64,000 nt of DNA from Mycolicibacterium porcinum (lineage in GTDB: Bacteria > Actinomycetota > Actinomycetes > Mycobacteriales > Mycobacteriaceae). Numbering within the stretch: the first letter of the stretch is position 1; each line of letters starts with the position of its first letter. Positions 8,568 through 16,180 of this stretch are shown piece by piece. The position numbers and the translations under genes are program-made. Where the stretch lies: assembly GCA_002086835.1 (NCBI GenBank), contig MVIG01000002.1:434001-498000 (forward strand), in the 5' to 3' direction. The notes beneath the pieces were generated by a model. It was given only the letters and a program-made list of their open reading frames with translations. It made no database searches and had not been told where the DNA came from.

Positions 8568-10670
8568 CTACGGCAGCCCGGGCAACACCTTGTCGAGGGT
8601 GACCGGCAGATCGCGGACCCGGACCCCGGTGGCGTGGTGGACGGCGTTGACCACCGCGGCAGCAGCCCCGACGATGCCGATCTCACCCGCGCCGCGGGAC
8701 CCCATCGGGTTCAGGTGCTCCTCGACCTCGTCGAGCCAGATCGCGTCGACCGCAGTGACATCCGCGTGGGCGCTGAAGTGATACGACGCGAGATCCTGGG
8801 TGACGACATGACCGAACCGGATGTCGCGCACACTCTCCTCGTGTAGTGCCATGGACAGCCCCATGGTCATCCCGCCGATCAGCTGGGACCGCAGGGTCCG
8901 CGCGTTGATCGCGCGACCCACCGAGAAGACCCCGAGCATGCGTGGGATGCGGATCTCGCCGGTATCGGAGTTGACGTGCGCCTCGACGAAATGCGCCCCG
9001 AACGACTGCACGGTGAACTTCTCCGCGTCGGGATTCTGCGGTGCCTCTGCCTCCGCCGTCACCCCGATATGGGGATGATCCCCGTGCTCTCGGCGAAACT
9101 TCCTGGCCGCGGCGACGATCGCCGAACCCCACGACGTGATTCCCGACGACCCGCCGGCCACGGAGGCCTGCGGCAGGTCAGAGTCGCCGATCTGCAGATC
9201 GATTGCCGCGACATCGCAACCGAGCGCATCGGCGGAGATCTGCGCCAGGGCGGTCCACGTGCCGGTACCGATGTCGGCCGCGCCGATCTGGACCGCATAG
9301 CGGCCCTGCCCTGTGTGGGTGACCCGGGCCGTGTTGCCTTCCATCGCCATCCCGGGGTAGGTCGCGGCCGCCACACCGGTTCCGATGAGCCAACGCCCGG
9401 CCAGATGTTTGGCGGGGCGGGGATCCCGCGGCGCCCAGCCGAACCGCTCCGCGCCGAGGTTCAGGCACTCGATGAGGTGCCGACCCGACCAGGGCTTGCC
9501 GGATTCGGGATCGACGTCGGGTTCGTTGCGCAAGCGCAGTTCGATCGGGTCGAGGTGGCAGGCCGCCGCGAGTTCGTCCATCGCCACCTCGGCGGCGAAC
9601 GTGCCGGGGCACTCACCCGGCGCCCGCATCCAGAACGGAACGGCAACATCGAGCGCGGCCAGCCGGTGCGTCGTGCGCCGGTTGGGGCTGGCGTACATCT
9701 TGCGGGACGTGACCGCCGTCTGTTCGGCGAACTCCTTCACGGTCGAGGTCTGTTCGATCACCTCGTGCACCAGTGCGGTCAGCCGGCCGCTCTTGTCCGC
9801 ACCCAGCCGCAGCCGCTGGATGGTCGGGGTGCGATAACCGACCAGGGAGAACATCTGCTGGCGGGTGAGTGCCAGCTTCACGGGGCGGCCGTTGGCCCGC
9901 TGGGCGGCCAACAGCGCCAGGACATCGTGGGCATGGGGCGCGCCCTTCGACCCGAATCCGCCACCCACATGCGGCGCCACCACGCGCAGCTGCTCGGGCT
10001 CCAGGTTCAGCATCGGTGCCAGTGTCTTGCGCACGACGTGAACGCCTTGGGTGGAGTCGTACAGCGTCACCGCCGGGCGGCCGTCGCGCATCGCCCACTG
10101 CGCGATACATGCGTGCGGTTCCATCGGGTTGTTGTGCTCGATCGGAGTCTGGTAGGTCGCGTCCACGGTCACGTCGGCGGCAGCCAGCGCCGCCTCCACG
10201 TCCCCCTCGTCGGTGTCGGACGGAAATGACGGATTGACAGACTCGGGGGTGTACAGGGCAGGGTGATCCGCGGTCAGCTCCGCGTCATGCGATTCTCGGT
10301 GATAGTCCACCCGCACCAGAGCGCTTGCCTCCCGGGCGATCTCAGCGGTCTCGGCGACCACACCGCCGATGATCTGACCGCGAAAGTGCACCCGGTCGTC
10401 CTGGAGGATGGCCAGTTCGCCGTCAGAGGTATCGGCCAGCGTCGGGGCGTCGAACACGGTGAGCACGTCGAGGACGCCCTCCGTGGCGAGGGCGGCGACG
10501 ACGTCCATGGCGGTTACCCGGCCCCGCGCGATGGTGGCTTGGATCGGATGCAGATACGCCGGGTGCTCGACCTGCTGCTCGAACGCGTAGCGGGCGGTGC
10601 CGGTGACCTTTGCGCGACCGTCGGCACGGGCCAAAGGTTCGCCGATAGCGTGTGGTTCGACCAGAGTCAC
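8568..10670 (-). CDS. Molybdenum-cofactor subunit of a xanthine dehydrogenase-family (PaoC/YagR-like) aldehyde oxidase
   Basis: The 700-residue large catalytic subunit of a molybdenum hydroxylase. It has the N-terminal aldehyde oxidase/xanthine dehydrogenase domain (GEPLARADGRAKVTGTARYA), the Mo-cofactor loop HVGGGFGSKGA, and near the C-terminus MGSRGAGEIGIVG with the region expected to hold the catalytic Glu. It overlaps the FAD-subunit gene by four bases (GTGA), which fixes the GTG start at 10670; the open frame continuing upstream to 11711 is the shadow of that neighbour. Order 2Fe-2S, FAD, Mo matches E. coli paoABC, whose product oxidises aromatic aldehydes. No Mo-cofactor insertion factor (PaoD/XdhC) is adjacent. 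Confidence 0.92.
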   Translation of the reverse strand: MTLVEPHAIGEPLARADGRAKVTGTARYAFEQQVEHPAYLHPIQATIARGRVTAMDVVAALATEGVLDVLTVFDAPTLADTSDGELAILQDDRVHFRGQIIGGVVAETAEIAREASALVRVDYHRESHDAELTADHPALYTPESVNPSFPSDTDEGDVEAALAAADVTVDATYQTPIEHNNPMEPHACIAQWAMRDGRPAVTLYDSTQGVHVVRKTLAPMLNLEPEQLRVVAPHVGGGFGSKGAPHAHDVLALLAAQRANGRPVKLALTRQQMFSLVGYRTPTIQRLRLGADKSGRLTALVHEVIEQTSTVKEFAEQTAVTSRKMYASPNRRTTHRLAALDVAVPFWMRAPGECPGTFAAEVAMDELAAACHLDPIELRLRNEPDVDPESGKPWSGRHLIECLNLGAERFGWAPRDPRPAKHLAGRWLIGTGVAAATYPGMAMEGNTARVTHTGQGRYAVQIGAADIGTGTWTALAQISADALGCDVAAIDLQIGDSDLPQASVAGGSSGITSWGSAIVAAARKFRREHGDHPHIGVTAEAEAPQNPDAEKFTVQSFGAHFVEAHVNSDTGEIRIPRMLGVFSVGRAINARTLRSQLIGGMTMGLSMALHEESVRDIRFGHVVTQDLASYHFSAHADVTAVDAIWLDEVEEHLNPMGSRGAGEIGIVGAAAAVVNAVHHATGVRVRDLPVTLDKVLPGLP

Positions 10671-11662
10671 GGCCGTCTCCGCTCTGTGAGCATGCGCAGT
10701 TGCGCGATGAGGGTGCGGCGGACCAGGTTCACCTTGAACTCGTTGCCCGGCAAGGGTTCCGCCTGCTTGAGCTCGGCCTCGGCCGCAGCGGCGAACGTCT
10801 CCGCCGAGGGCTGATCGCCTGCCAGTACCCGCTCGGCGCTTCGCGCCCGCCACGGTTTGTGCGCCACACCGCCCAATGTGATTCGCGCTGAACCGATTTG
10901 GAACGTCGACGTGAAGGTCAGCTCGGCGGCCACCGAGACCAGTGCGAAGGCGTAGGACGCGCGGTCGCGCACCTTGCGGTAGTCCGAGACCGCCCCGCTC
11001 GGCGGTGCGGGCAACTCGACAGCGGTGATCAGCTCTCCGTGGCGCAGCACGGTGTCGCGGTCCGGCTCGTCCCCGGGCAGTCGGTGTAGCTCGTCGAGCC
11101 GTATCCGGCGCTCGCCGTCGCGGGCCTGTACCAGCACCCGCGCGTCCAGGGCGCACATCGCCACCGCCATGTCCGAAGGGTGCACGGCGACGCAGTGCGG
11201 GGACGCGCCGAGGATGGCGTGGTAGCGGAGGTAGCCTCCCAGAGCCGAGCAACCGGTGCCGGGAGACCGCTTGTTGCACGGCGTCGTGACATCTTGGAAG
11301 TAGACGCACCTCGTGCGCTGCAGCAGGTTGCCTGCCGTGGTGGCGGAGTTGCGCAGCTGCCCGGATGCGCCGGACAGCAGGGCGCGGGCCAGCATCGGAT
11401 AGCGCGAGCGGATCACCGGGTCGGCCGCCAGATCGCTGTTGCGGACATTCGCGCCGATGCGAACGCCGCCGTCCGCGGTGCCGACCACCTCGTTGAGGTC
11501 CAGCCGGCTGACGTCGACCAGTAGATCTGGTTGTGCGACATCGAGTTTCATGTGGTCGACCAGATTGGTTCCGCCGGCCAGATACGCGCCGTGCGGATGC
11601 TCGGTCAGCACGGCCACCGCATCGGCAGGACTCGTCGCACGGTGATAGTCGAAAGGCTTCAT
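10667..11662 (-). CDS. FAD-binding subunit of PaoABC-type molybdenum aldehyde oxidase
   Basis: A 331-residue flavoprotein that passes electrons from the 2Fe-2S subunit to the acceptor. It has the FAD-binding motif YLAGGTNLVDHMK and the RIGANVRNSDLA region. A cysteine set (RTRCVYFQDVTTPCNKR, SPGTGCSAL and SPHC) matches the additional 4Fe-4S cluster known from E. coli PaoB, so this is the PaoB subtype and not ordinary XdhB. The ATG at 11662 (MKPFDYHRATSP) overlaps the 2Fe-2S gene stop by four bases. The upstream extension to 11719 is the overlap shadow. The middle gene of three, tightly coupled on both sides. Confidence 0.93.
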   Translation of the reverse strand: MKPFDYHRATSPADAVAVLTEHPHGAYLAGGTNLVDHMKLDVAQPDLLVDVSRLDLNEVVGTADGGVRIGANVRNSDLAADPVIRSRYPMLARALLSGASGQLRNSATTAGNLLQRTRCVYFQDVTTPCNKRSPGTGCSALGGYLRYHAILGASPHCVAVHPSDMAVAMCALDARVLVQARDGERRIRLDELHRLPGDEPDRDTVLRHGELITAVELPAPPSGAVSDYRKVRDRASYAFALVSVAAELTFTSTFQIGSARITLGGVAHKPWRARSAERVLAGDQPSAETFAAAAEAELKQAEPLPGNEFKVNLVRRTLIAQLRMLTERRRP

Positions 11663-12183
11663 TGGAAGGCCGCCCGCCCGATCGCGGCCACGATATTCGG
11701 ATAAGCCGCACACCGGCACAGGTTGCCGCTCATCCGTTCTCTGATCTCATCGTCGGTGAGCACCGGGCTGAGTTCGAGGTCCTCGGTCACGAAGCTCGGT
11801 GCGCCTGCCTTGGCCTCGTCCAACATGCCGACCGCAGAACAGATCTGGCCGGGCGTGCAGTAACCGCATTGGAAGGCGTCCTCGTCGTGGAACGACTGCG
11901 CCACCGGGTGCAGCTGGCCGTTCTGCTCGAGACCGGCGGCCGTGGTGATCTGTGCCCCGTCGGCGGCAACGGCGAACGTGAGGCAGGTGGTGACCCGACG
12001 CCCGTCGAGCAGCACGGTGCACGAGCCGCACTGGCCGTGGTCGCAGCCCTTCTTGGGTGCGGTGACACCCAGCCGTTCCCGCAGCGCGTCCAGCAGCGTC
12101 ATGCGGTTGTCGACCGTCAGATCGCGACGCATGCCGTCGACCTCGAGGGTCAGCTCGCTGTGGTGGCGATCGGGTTGGCTCAC
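11659..12183 (-). CDS. 2Fe-2S subunit of PaoABC-type molybdenum aldehyde oxidase
   Basis: A 174-residue subunit with two 2Fe-2S domains. The plant-ferredoxin-type site is CDHGQCGSCTVLLDG plus a downstream Cys, and the helical second site is CGYCTPGQ with GNLCRC. E. coli PaoA carries a twin-arginine signal, but this protein begins MSQPDRHHSELTLEVDG with no signal, so the whole enzyme is predicted to be cytosolic. Starts at GTG 12183. First gene of the three-gene oxidase unit and 42 bases downstream of the YibE/F gene, so the four may share a transcript. Confidence 0.94.
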   Translation of the reverse strand: MSQPDRHHSELTLEVDGMRRDLTVDNRMTLLDALRERLGVTAPKKGCDHGQCGSCTVLLDGRRVTTCLTFAVAADGAQITTAAGLEQNGQLHPVAQSFHDEDAFQCGYCTPGQICSAVGMLDEAKAGAPSFVTEDLELSPVLTDDEIRERMSGNLCRCAAYPNIVAAIGRAAFQ

Positions 12184-12225
12184 CGTCGCCGGATACCCCG
12201 GCTGGTGGTGGCCAAACGTGGCGGG

Positions 12226-13455
12226 TCAGTGTCTGCTGGTCTGCGGGGTGGCCAGCACCGCGGCGATCCCCGTCGTCAGCGGGACCGACAGCGCCAGGGC
12301 GATGCCACCGACCGCGGAGCGGGCGATCTCGATGGCCACGCTCTCACCCGTCAGCACATCGGCCAGCGACCGGTTGGCCACGCTGAACAACAGCAGCAGC
12401 GGCAGCGCGCTGCCGGCATAGGCCAGCACCAGGGTGTAGACGGTGCTAGCGATGTGATCGCTGCCCACCCGCATGGCGCCGACGAAGATCGCCCGCCGGC
12501 TCCCGCCGTGCTCGGCGAGCTCGAACACCGCCGAGGCCTGGGTGATGGTCACGTCGTTGAGCACGCCGAGTGAGCCGATGATGAACCCGGCCAGCAGCAG
12601 GCCGGTGATCGACACATTGCCCAGATACGCGGCGACCTCGTTGTTCTGATCTTCGGACAGGCCCGTCAAGTGGGCCATTTCGATTGCCGCCCAGGACAAT
12701 ATGGCGGCCAACAGCAATGAGGTCAGCGTGCCCAGCAGGGCTGCGCTGGTGCGCAGGCTGACTCCGTGGGCCAGATAGATCACCGCATACAGAATGGCTG
12801 CCGAGGCGACCAGTGCCACCGGTATCGCCGGCGCGCCGTCACGTAATGCGGGTAAGAGAAAGATCATCAGCACGGCGAACGCCACCACGATGCCGACGAT
12901 CGCCCGCAGCCCGCGCCAGCGCGCCACCGCAACGATCACCACGGCGAACACCACCGCCAGGGCGATCAGCGGCCAGGTGCGCTCGTAGTCGAAGAACGCG
13001 TACGTCGTCGTGCCAGCCTCATCGACCTGGCGGCTCACCCGGATGTTGTCTCCGGCAACGAGATTCGGTTGCCCGGGCCCGGTGGTGAACTCCAGCAGCG
13101 TGTTCGCGCCCTTGTTGGGGCCGGAGTCGATGGCCACCAGGTTCTGCACACACGTGCCGCCACCCGGCGCGGCGGGCTGCGGTTTGGAGGTCAGCACGCC
13201 CCCGGCTGACGGGCTGCCGCAGTCGGCCAAGGTGCTCGACACCACGTGCCCGGCCTCTGTGGTGACGGCGCCGCCCGCGGCGTTCTGGAAGGGCAGCGGG
13301 ATGTCGACCCGCTGATGGCTCGGCCACAACACGGCCGCGCCGATCAGGACCGCGAGTCCGATGGCGATCAGCAGGCCGACGACGACGCGGGCGGCCAACG
13401 GCCCCAGCGGAGACGGGCCAGCCAGCGAATGCGAGTGGGGATGCGAGTGCGCCAC
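12226..13455 (-). CDS. YibE/F-like polytopic membrane protein
   Basis: A 409-residue integral membrane protein. After a His-rich N-terminus (VAHSHPHSHS) there is one transmembrane helix, then an extracytoplasmic domain of about 130 residues (contains CGSPSAGGV and GGGTC, two possibly paired cysteines), and then about seven further helices typical of the YibE/F family. The motif GSLGVLNDVTITQASAVFEL is the conserved YibE/F signature. The start is the GTG at 13455, since the preceding frame gives unlikely Arg/Pro-rich sequence. The family is thought to be a transporter or permease, but the substrate is unknown. Confidence 0.85.
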   Translation of the reverse strand: MAHSHPHSHSLAGPSPLGPLAARVVVGLLIAIGLAVLIGAAVLWPSHQRVDIPLPFQNAAGGAVTTEAGHVVSSTLADCGSPSAGGVLTSKPQPAAPGGGTCVQNLVAIDSGPNKGANTLLEFTTGPGQPNLVAGDNIRVSRQVDEAGTTTYAFFDYERTWPLIALAVVFAVVIVAVARWRGLRAIVGIVVAFAVLMIFLLPALRDGAPAIPVALVASAAILYAVIYLAHGVSLRTSAALLGTLTSLLLAAILSWAAIEMAHLTGLSEDQNNEVAAYLGNVSITGLLLAGFIIGSLGVLNDVTITQASAVFELAEHGGSRRAIFVGAMRVGSDHIASTVYTLVLAYAGSALPLLLLFSVANRSLADVLTGESVAIEIARSAVGGIALALSVPLTTGIAAVLATPQTSRH

Positions 13456-13607
13456 CCCGACAGAGTAGAGGGGACGACTGATGGATTCCTGGCGCCCGCA
13501 TGCGTAGCGCAGTGGCGGGATCCCAGCGCCGGTTTCGACGCCAGGGCTGGCCATCGGCCGTGATCGCCGCCGTGAGGTCGAAATCGGCGAATACGGGCGG
13601 AGCGGAT

Positions 13608-14879
13608 CTACTGGCGGTAGCTCGCCAGGAAGTTGCCCAGCCGCTCGATGGCCTGGGCCAGTTCCCGCGCCCACGGCAGCGTGACGATCCGCAGATGATC
13701 CGGTGTGGGCCAGTTGAATCCCGTGCCCTGTGTCAGCAGGATCTTCTCCTGCAACAACAGGTCGAGCACCAGCTGCTCGTCATCGTGGATGTCGTGCACC
13801 TCGGGATCCAGGCGCGGGAACGCGTAGAGCGCACCCGCCGGTTTCACACAGGAAACCCCGGGGATCTCGTTGAGCTTCGCCCACGCGGTGTCGCGCTGCT
13901 CGAGCAGCCGCCCGCCCGGCAACACGAGATCGTCGATGCTCTGATGGCCGCCCAGAGCCACCTGAATCGCATGCTGCGCAGGAACATTCGGACACAACCG
14001 CATATTCGACAGCAGGCTGATACCCTCGATGAAGCTGGTGGCGTGCTCCTTGGGGCCGGTGATGACCAGCCACCCTGAACGGTAGCCGGCCACCCGGTAG
14101 GCCTTCGACAACCCGTTGAAGGTCAGCGTCAGCAGGTCAGGCGCCAACGTCGCCAGCGAGATGTGCTTGGCGTCGTCGTAGAGGATCTTGTCGTAGATCT
14201 CGTCGGCCAGCAGCAGCAGTTGATGCTTGCGGGCCAACTCGACCATCTGTTCCAGGGTTTCGCGGCTGTACACCGCACCCGTGGGATTGTTCGGGTTGAT
14301 CACCACGAGCGCCTTGGTGCGCTCGGTGATTTTGGACTCGATGTCGGCGACGTCGGGATTCCAGCCCTGGGTCTCGTCGCACATGTAGTGCACCGGGGTG
14401 CCGCCGGCCAGCGCGGTCGAGGCCGTCCACAGCGGGTAGTCCGGAGCCGGGATGAGCACCTGATCACCGTTGTCGAGCAGCGCCTGCAGGGTCATGGTGA
14501 TGAGCTCGGAAACACCGTTGCCCAGGTACACGTCGTCGATGTCGAACCGGGGGAAACCCTCGACCAGTTCGTAGCGGGTGAACACCGCGCGGCGCGCGCT
14601 GGCGATGCCCTTCGAGTCGGAATAGCCCTGCGCATACGGCAGGGCCTGGATCATGTCGCGCATGATCACGTCGGGTGCCTCGAAGCCGAACGGCGCGGGG
14701 TTGCCGATGTTCAGCTTGAGGATGCGGTGCCCTTCAGCTTCCAGCCGTGAGGCCTGCTCGTGTACCGGCCCACGGATCTCGTACAGGACGTCCTGCAGCT
14801 TCGTGGACTGGGCGAACGTACGCGGCTTCGGGTGCTGACCGGTCTGCCACGGCAACTGATGGGTAGTCACGCTCACCAT
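13608..14879 (-). CDS. alaA: AlaA-type glutamate-pyruvate aminotransferase (called aspC, Rv0337c, in M. tuberculosis)
   Basis: A PLP-dependent class I aminotransferase of 423 residues. The sequence closely follows what I remember of E. coli AlaA (YfbQ): IRGPVHEQASRLEAEGH, LNIGNPAPFGFEAPD, NPNNPTGAVYS, DEIYDKILYDDAKH and the PLP lysine in FNGLSKAYRVAGYRSGW. AlaA makes alanine from pyruvate and glutamate, so that is the more likely reaction than aspartate transamination. The ATG at 14879 is chosen; a GTG nine bases on (14870) is an alternative. Its position beside the Fe-S oxidoreductase matches Rv0337c-Rv0338c, with one small gene added between them. Confidence 0.93.
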   Translation of the reverse strand: MVSVTTHQLPWQTGQHPKPRTFAQSTKLQDVLYEIRGPVHEQASRLEAEGHRILKLNIGNPAPFGFEAPDVIMRDMIQALPYAQGYSDSKGIASARRAVFTRYELVEGFPRFDIDDVYLGNGVSELITMTLQALLDNGDQVLIPAPDYPLWTASTALAGGTPVHYMCDETQGWNPDVADIESKITERTKALVVINPNNPTGAVYSRETLEQMVELARKHQLLLLADEIYDKILYDDAKHISLATLAPDLLTLTFNGLSKAYRVAGYRSGWLVITGPKEHATSFIEGISLLSNMRLCPNVPAQHAIQVALGGHQSIDDLVLPGGRLLEQRDTAWAKLNEIPGVSCVKPAGALYAFPRLDPEVHDIHDDEQLVLDLLLQEKILLTQGTGFNWPTPDHLRIVTLPWARELAQAIERLGNFLASYRQ

Positions 14880-15134
14880 GGTCTCACCACAGTCCACTGA
14901 TTTTGGAATTTGCCGATCTTGTGGGTGGCCACCGCCACAGTGCGCTGATTTGCCGAGGCTCGTCATCCGTGCGCGTTCCTGGCAGTCAAATGCCAGCCCC
15001 CTGTGTGTTCGCTTGGGCGGCCGTGCACTGTCCCAGAACCTGCGCAACTATGGCTGGAACGCAAACGGCCGATTATTTACCCAGTTCACAGGGTGTTTTC
15101 GTCGGCAACAAGTTCAACCAGATTGGCAATCCAG

Positions 15135-15380
15135 ATGGCACGAATCACCAGCATCCTCCGAGTCAACACCCTGGCCGCGGTCCTCGGCGGCAGCGCCGTC
15201 GTCGCGATGGGCGTCATCGCCGCGACCATGGGTGGCGCGCCGGAGGGCCCGGCCACTGTCGTCTCCGGCGGATCGATGACCCTCGGTGAGACCACGACGG
15301 TCACCTACACCGGGACGATCGCCCCTGCGGTGGCGGCGCCCGCGGTCAAGGCCAAGCCGTTCGGCGGCAGCGGGAGCTGA
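15135..15380 (+). CDS. Small exported or membrane-anchored peptide
   Basis: An 81-residue product. Residues 1-33 form a signal sequence or anchor (two Arg, then NTLAAVLGGSAVVAMGVIAA). The remaining about 45 residues are Thr/Val/Ala-rich and end in VKAKPFGGSGS. Similar short mycobacterial proteins with a PAVKA-type ending exist, but I know no function. The ATG at 15135 is the first Met that gives a clean signal sequence; the 44 in-frame codons before it look non-coding. It diverges from alaA and converges on the Fe-S oxidoreductase gene, with a strong hairpin between the stops. Confidence 0.7.
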   Translation: MARITSILRVNTLAAVLGGSAVVAMGVIAATMGGAPEGPATVVSGGSMTLGETTTVTYTGTIAPAVAAPAVKAKPFGGSGS

Positions 15381-15392
15381 TAGCTCGTTAAA

Positions 15393-15433
15393 CACCGAAC
15401 GGCCACCTCCCTTGCGGAGATGGCCGTTCGGTG
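15393..15433. terminator. Bidirectional hairpin terminator between convergent genes
   Basis: Arms 15393-15405 (CACCGAACGGCCA) and 15421-15433 are perfectly complementary over 13 bases; a further CTCC/GGAG pairing lies inside the loop. It sits 12 bases after the small exported peptide gene and 14 bases after the end of the minus-strand Fe-S oxidoreductase. No long T-run is present, as is usual in mycobacteria. Confidence 0.85.
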
Positions 15434-15447
15434 CGTTAGCGACGAGC

Positions 15448-16180
15448 TCAGCGCTTACCGGGGCGCTTGGCGCCCGGCTTGATGCCCAGGCCCACCACCG
15501 GAGGCTCCGGCTTGGCGGGTTCGGCCGGCTTCTCGGCAGGCTTTTCAGCAGCCGGTTCCGGGGTCGACTCCGCGGCGGGCGCTGGTGCAGCCGGAGCGGC
15601 GGGCGCTGCCGGTGCGGCCTTCTTGGCACCCGGACGACGTGCGCCTGCGGCGATGCCCAGACCCACGACCGGCGGTTCGGCCTTGGCCGGCTCGGCCGCG
15701 GGAGCGGCAGCCGGGGCCTCAGCAGCCGGAGCGGCGGGGGCAGCCGACGCGGCAGGAGCCGCCTTCTTGGCACCCGGACGCTTCGCGCCGGCCGCCAAGC
15801 CCAGACCCTTCACCGGAGCCGCAGGGGCAGCAGGCGCAGCCGGGGCCTCGGCAGCGGGAGCCGCCGACGCTGCCGGAGCCGCGGTCTTCTTCGCACCCGG
15901 ACGCTTGGCGCCACCTGCGATACCCAGGCCCTTGACCGGAGCGGCCGGGGCGGCGGGTGCCTCCGCCGGAGCGGCCGACGCCGCGGGGGCCGCGGTCTTC
16001 TTGGCGCCCGGACGCTTGGCGCCACCGGCCATACCCAGGCCCTTGACCGGGGCCGCAGCCGCAGGAGGCGCGGCCGGTGCCTCGGCAGCAGGCGCTGCCT
16101 CAGCCGCCGGGGCTTCCTCGACGACGGGTGCCGGAGCCGGTGCCGCGGCTGCGGCCTTGGCCTCAGCTTCGGCGCGTGCC
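15448..16180 (-). repeat. Repeats encoding GLGxAxGAKRPGAKK units in an Ala/Pro-rich tail
   Basis: Five copies of a basic 15-residue unit (KGLGMAGGAKRPGAKK type, the last ending GAKRPGKR at the stop) are separated by 20-50 residues of Ala/Pro/Glu. At DNA level this gives long near-identical stretches (for example around 15640, 15775, 15895 and 16010) that could recombine. Confidence 0.85.

Noticed and set aside
10671..11711. Upstream extension of the molybdenum subunit (1047-codon frame)
   Set aside because: The extra part overlaps the FAD-subunit gene in another frame, and the conserved start is the GTG at 10670.
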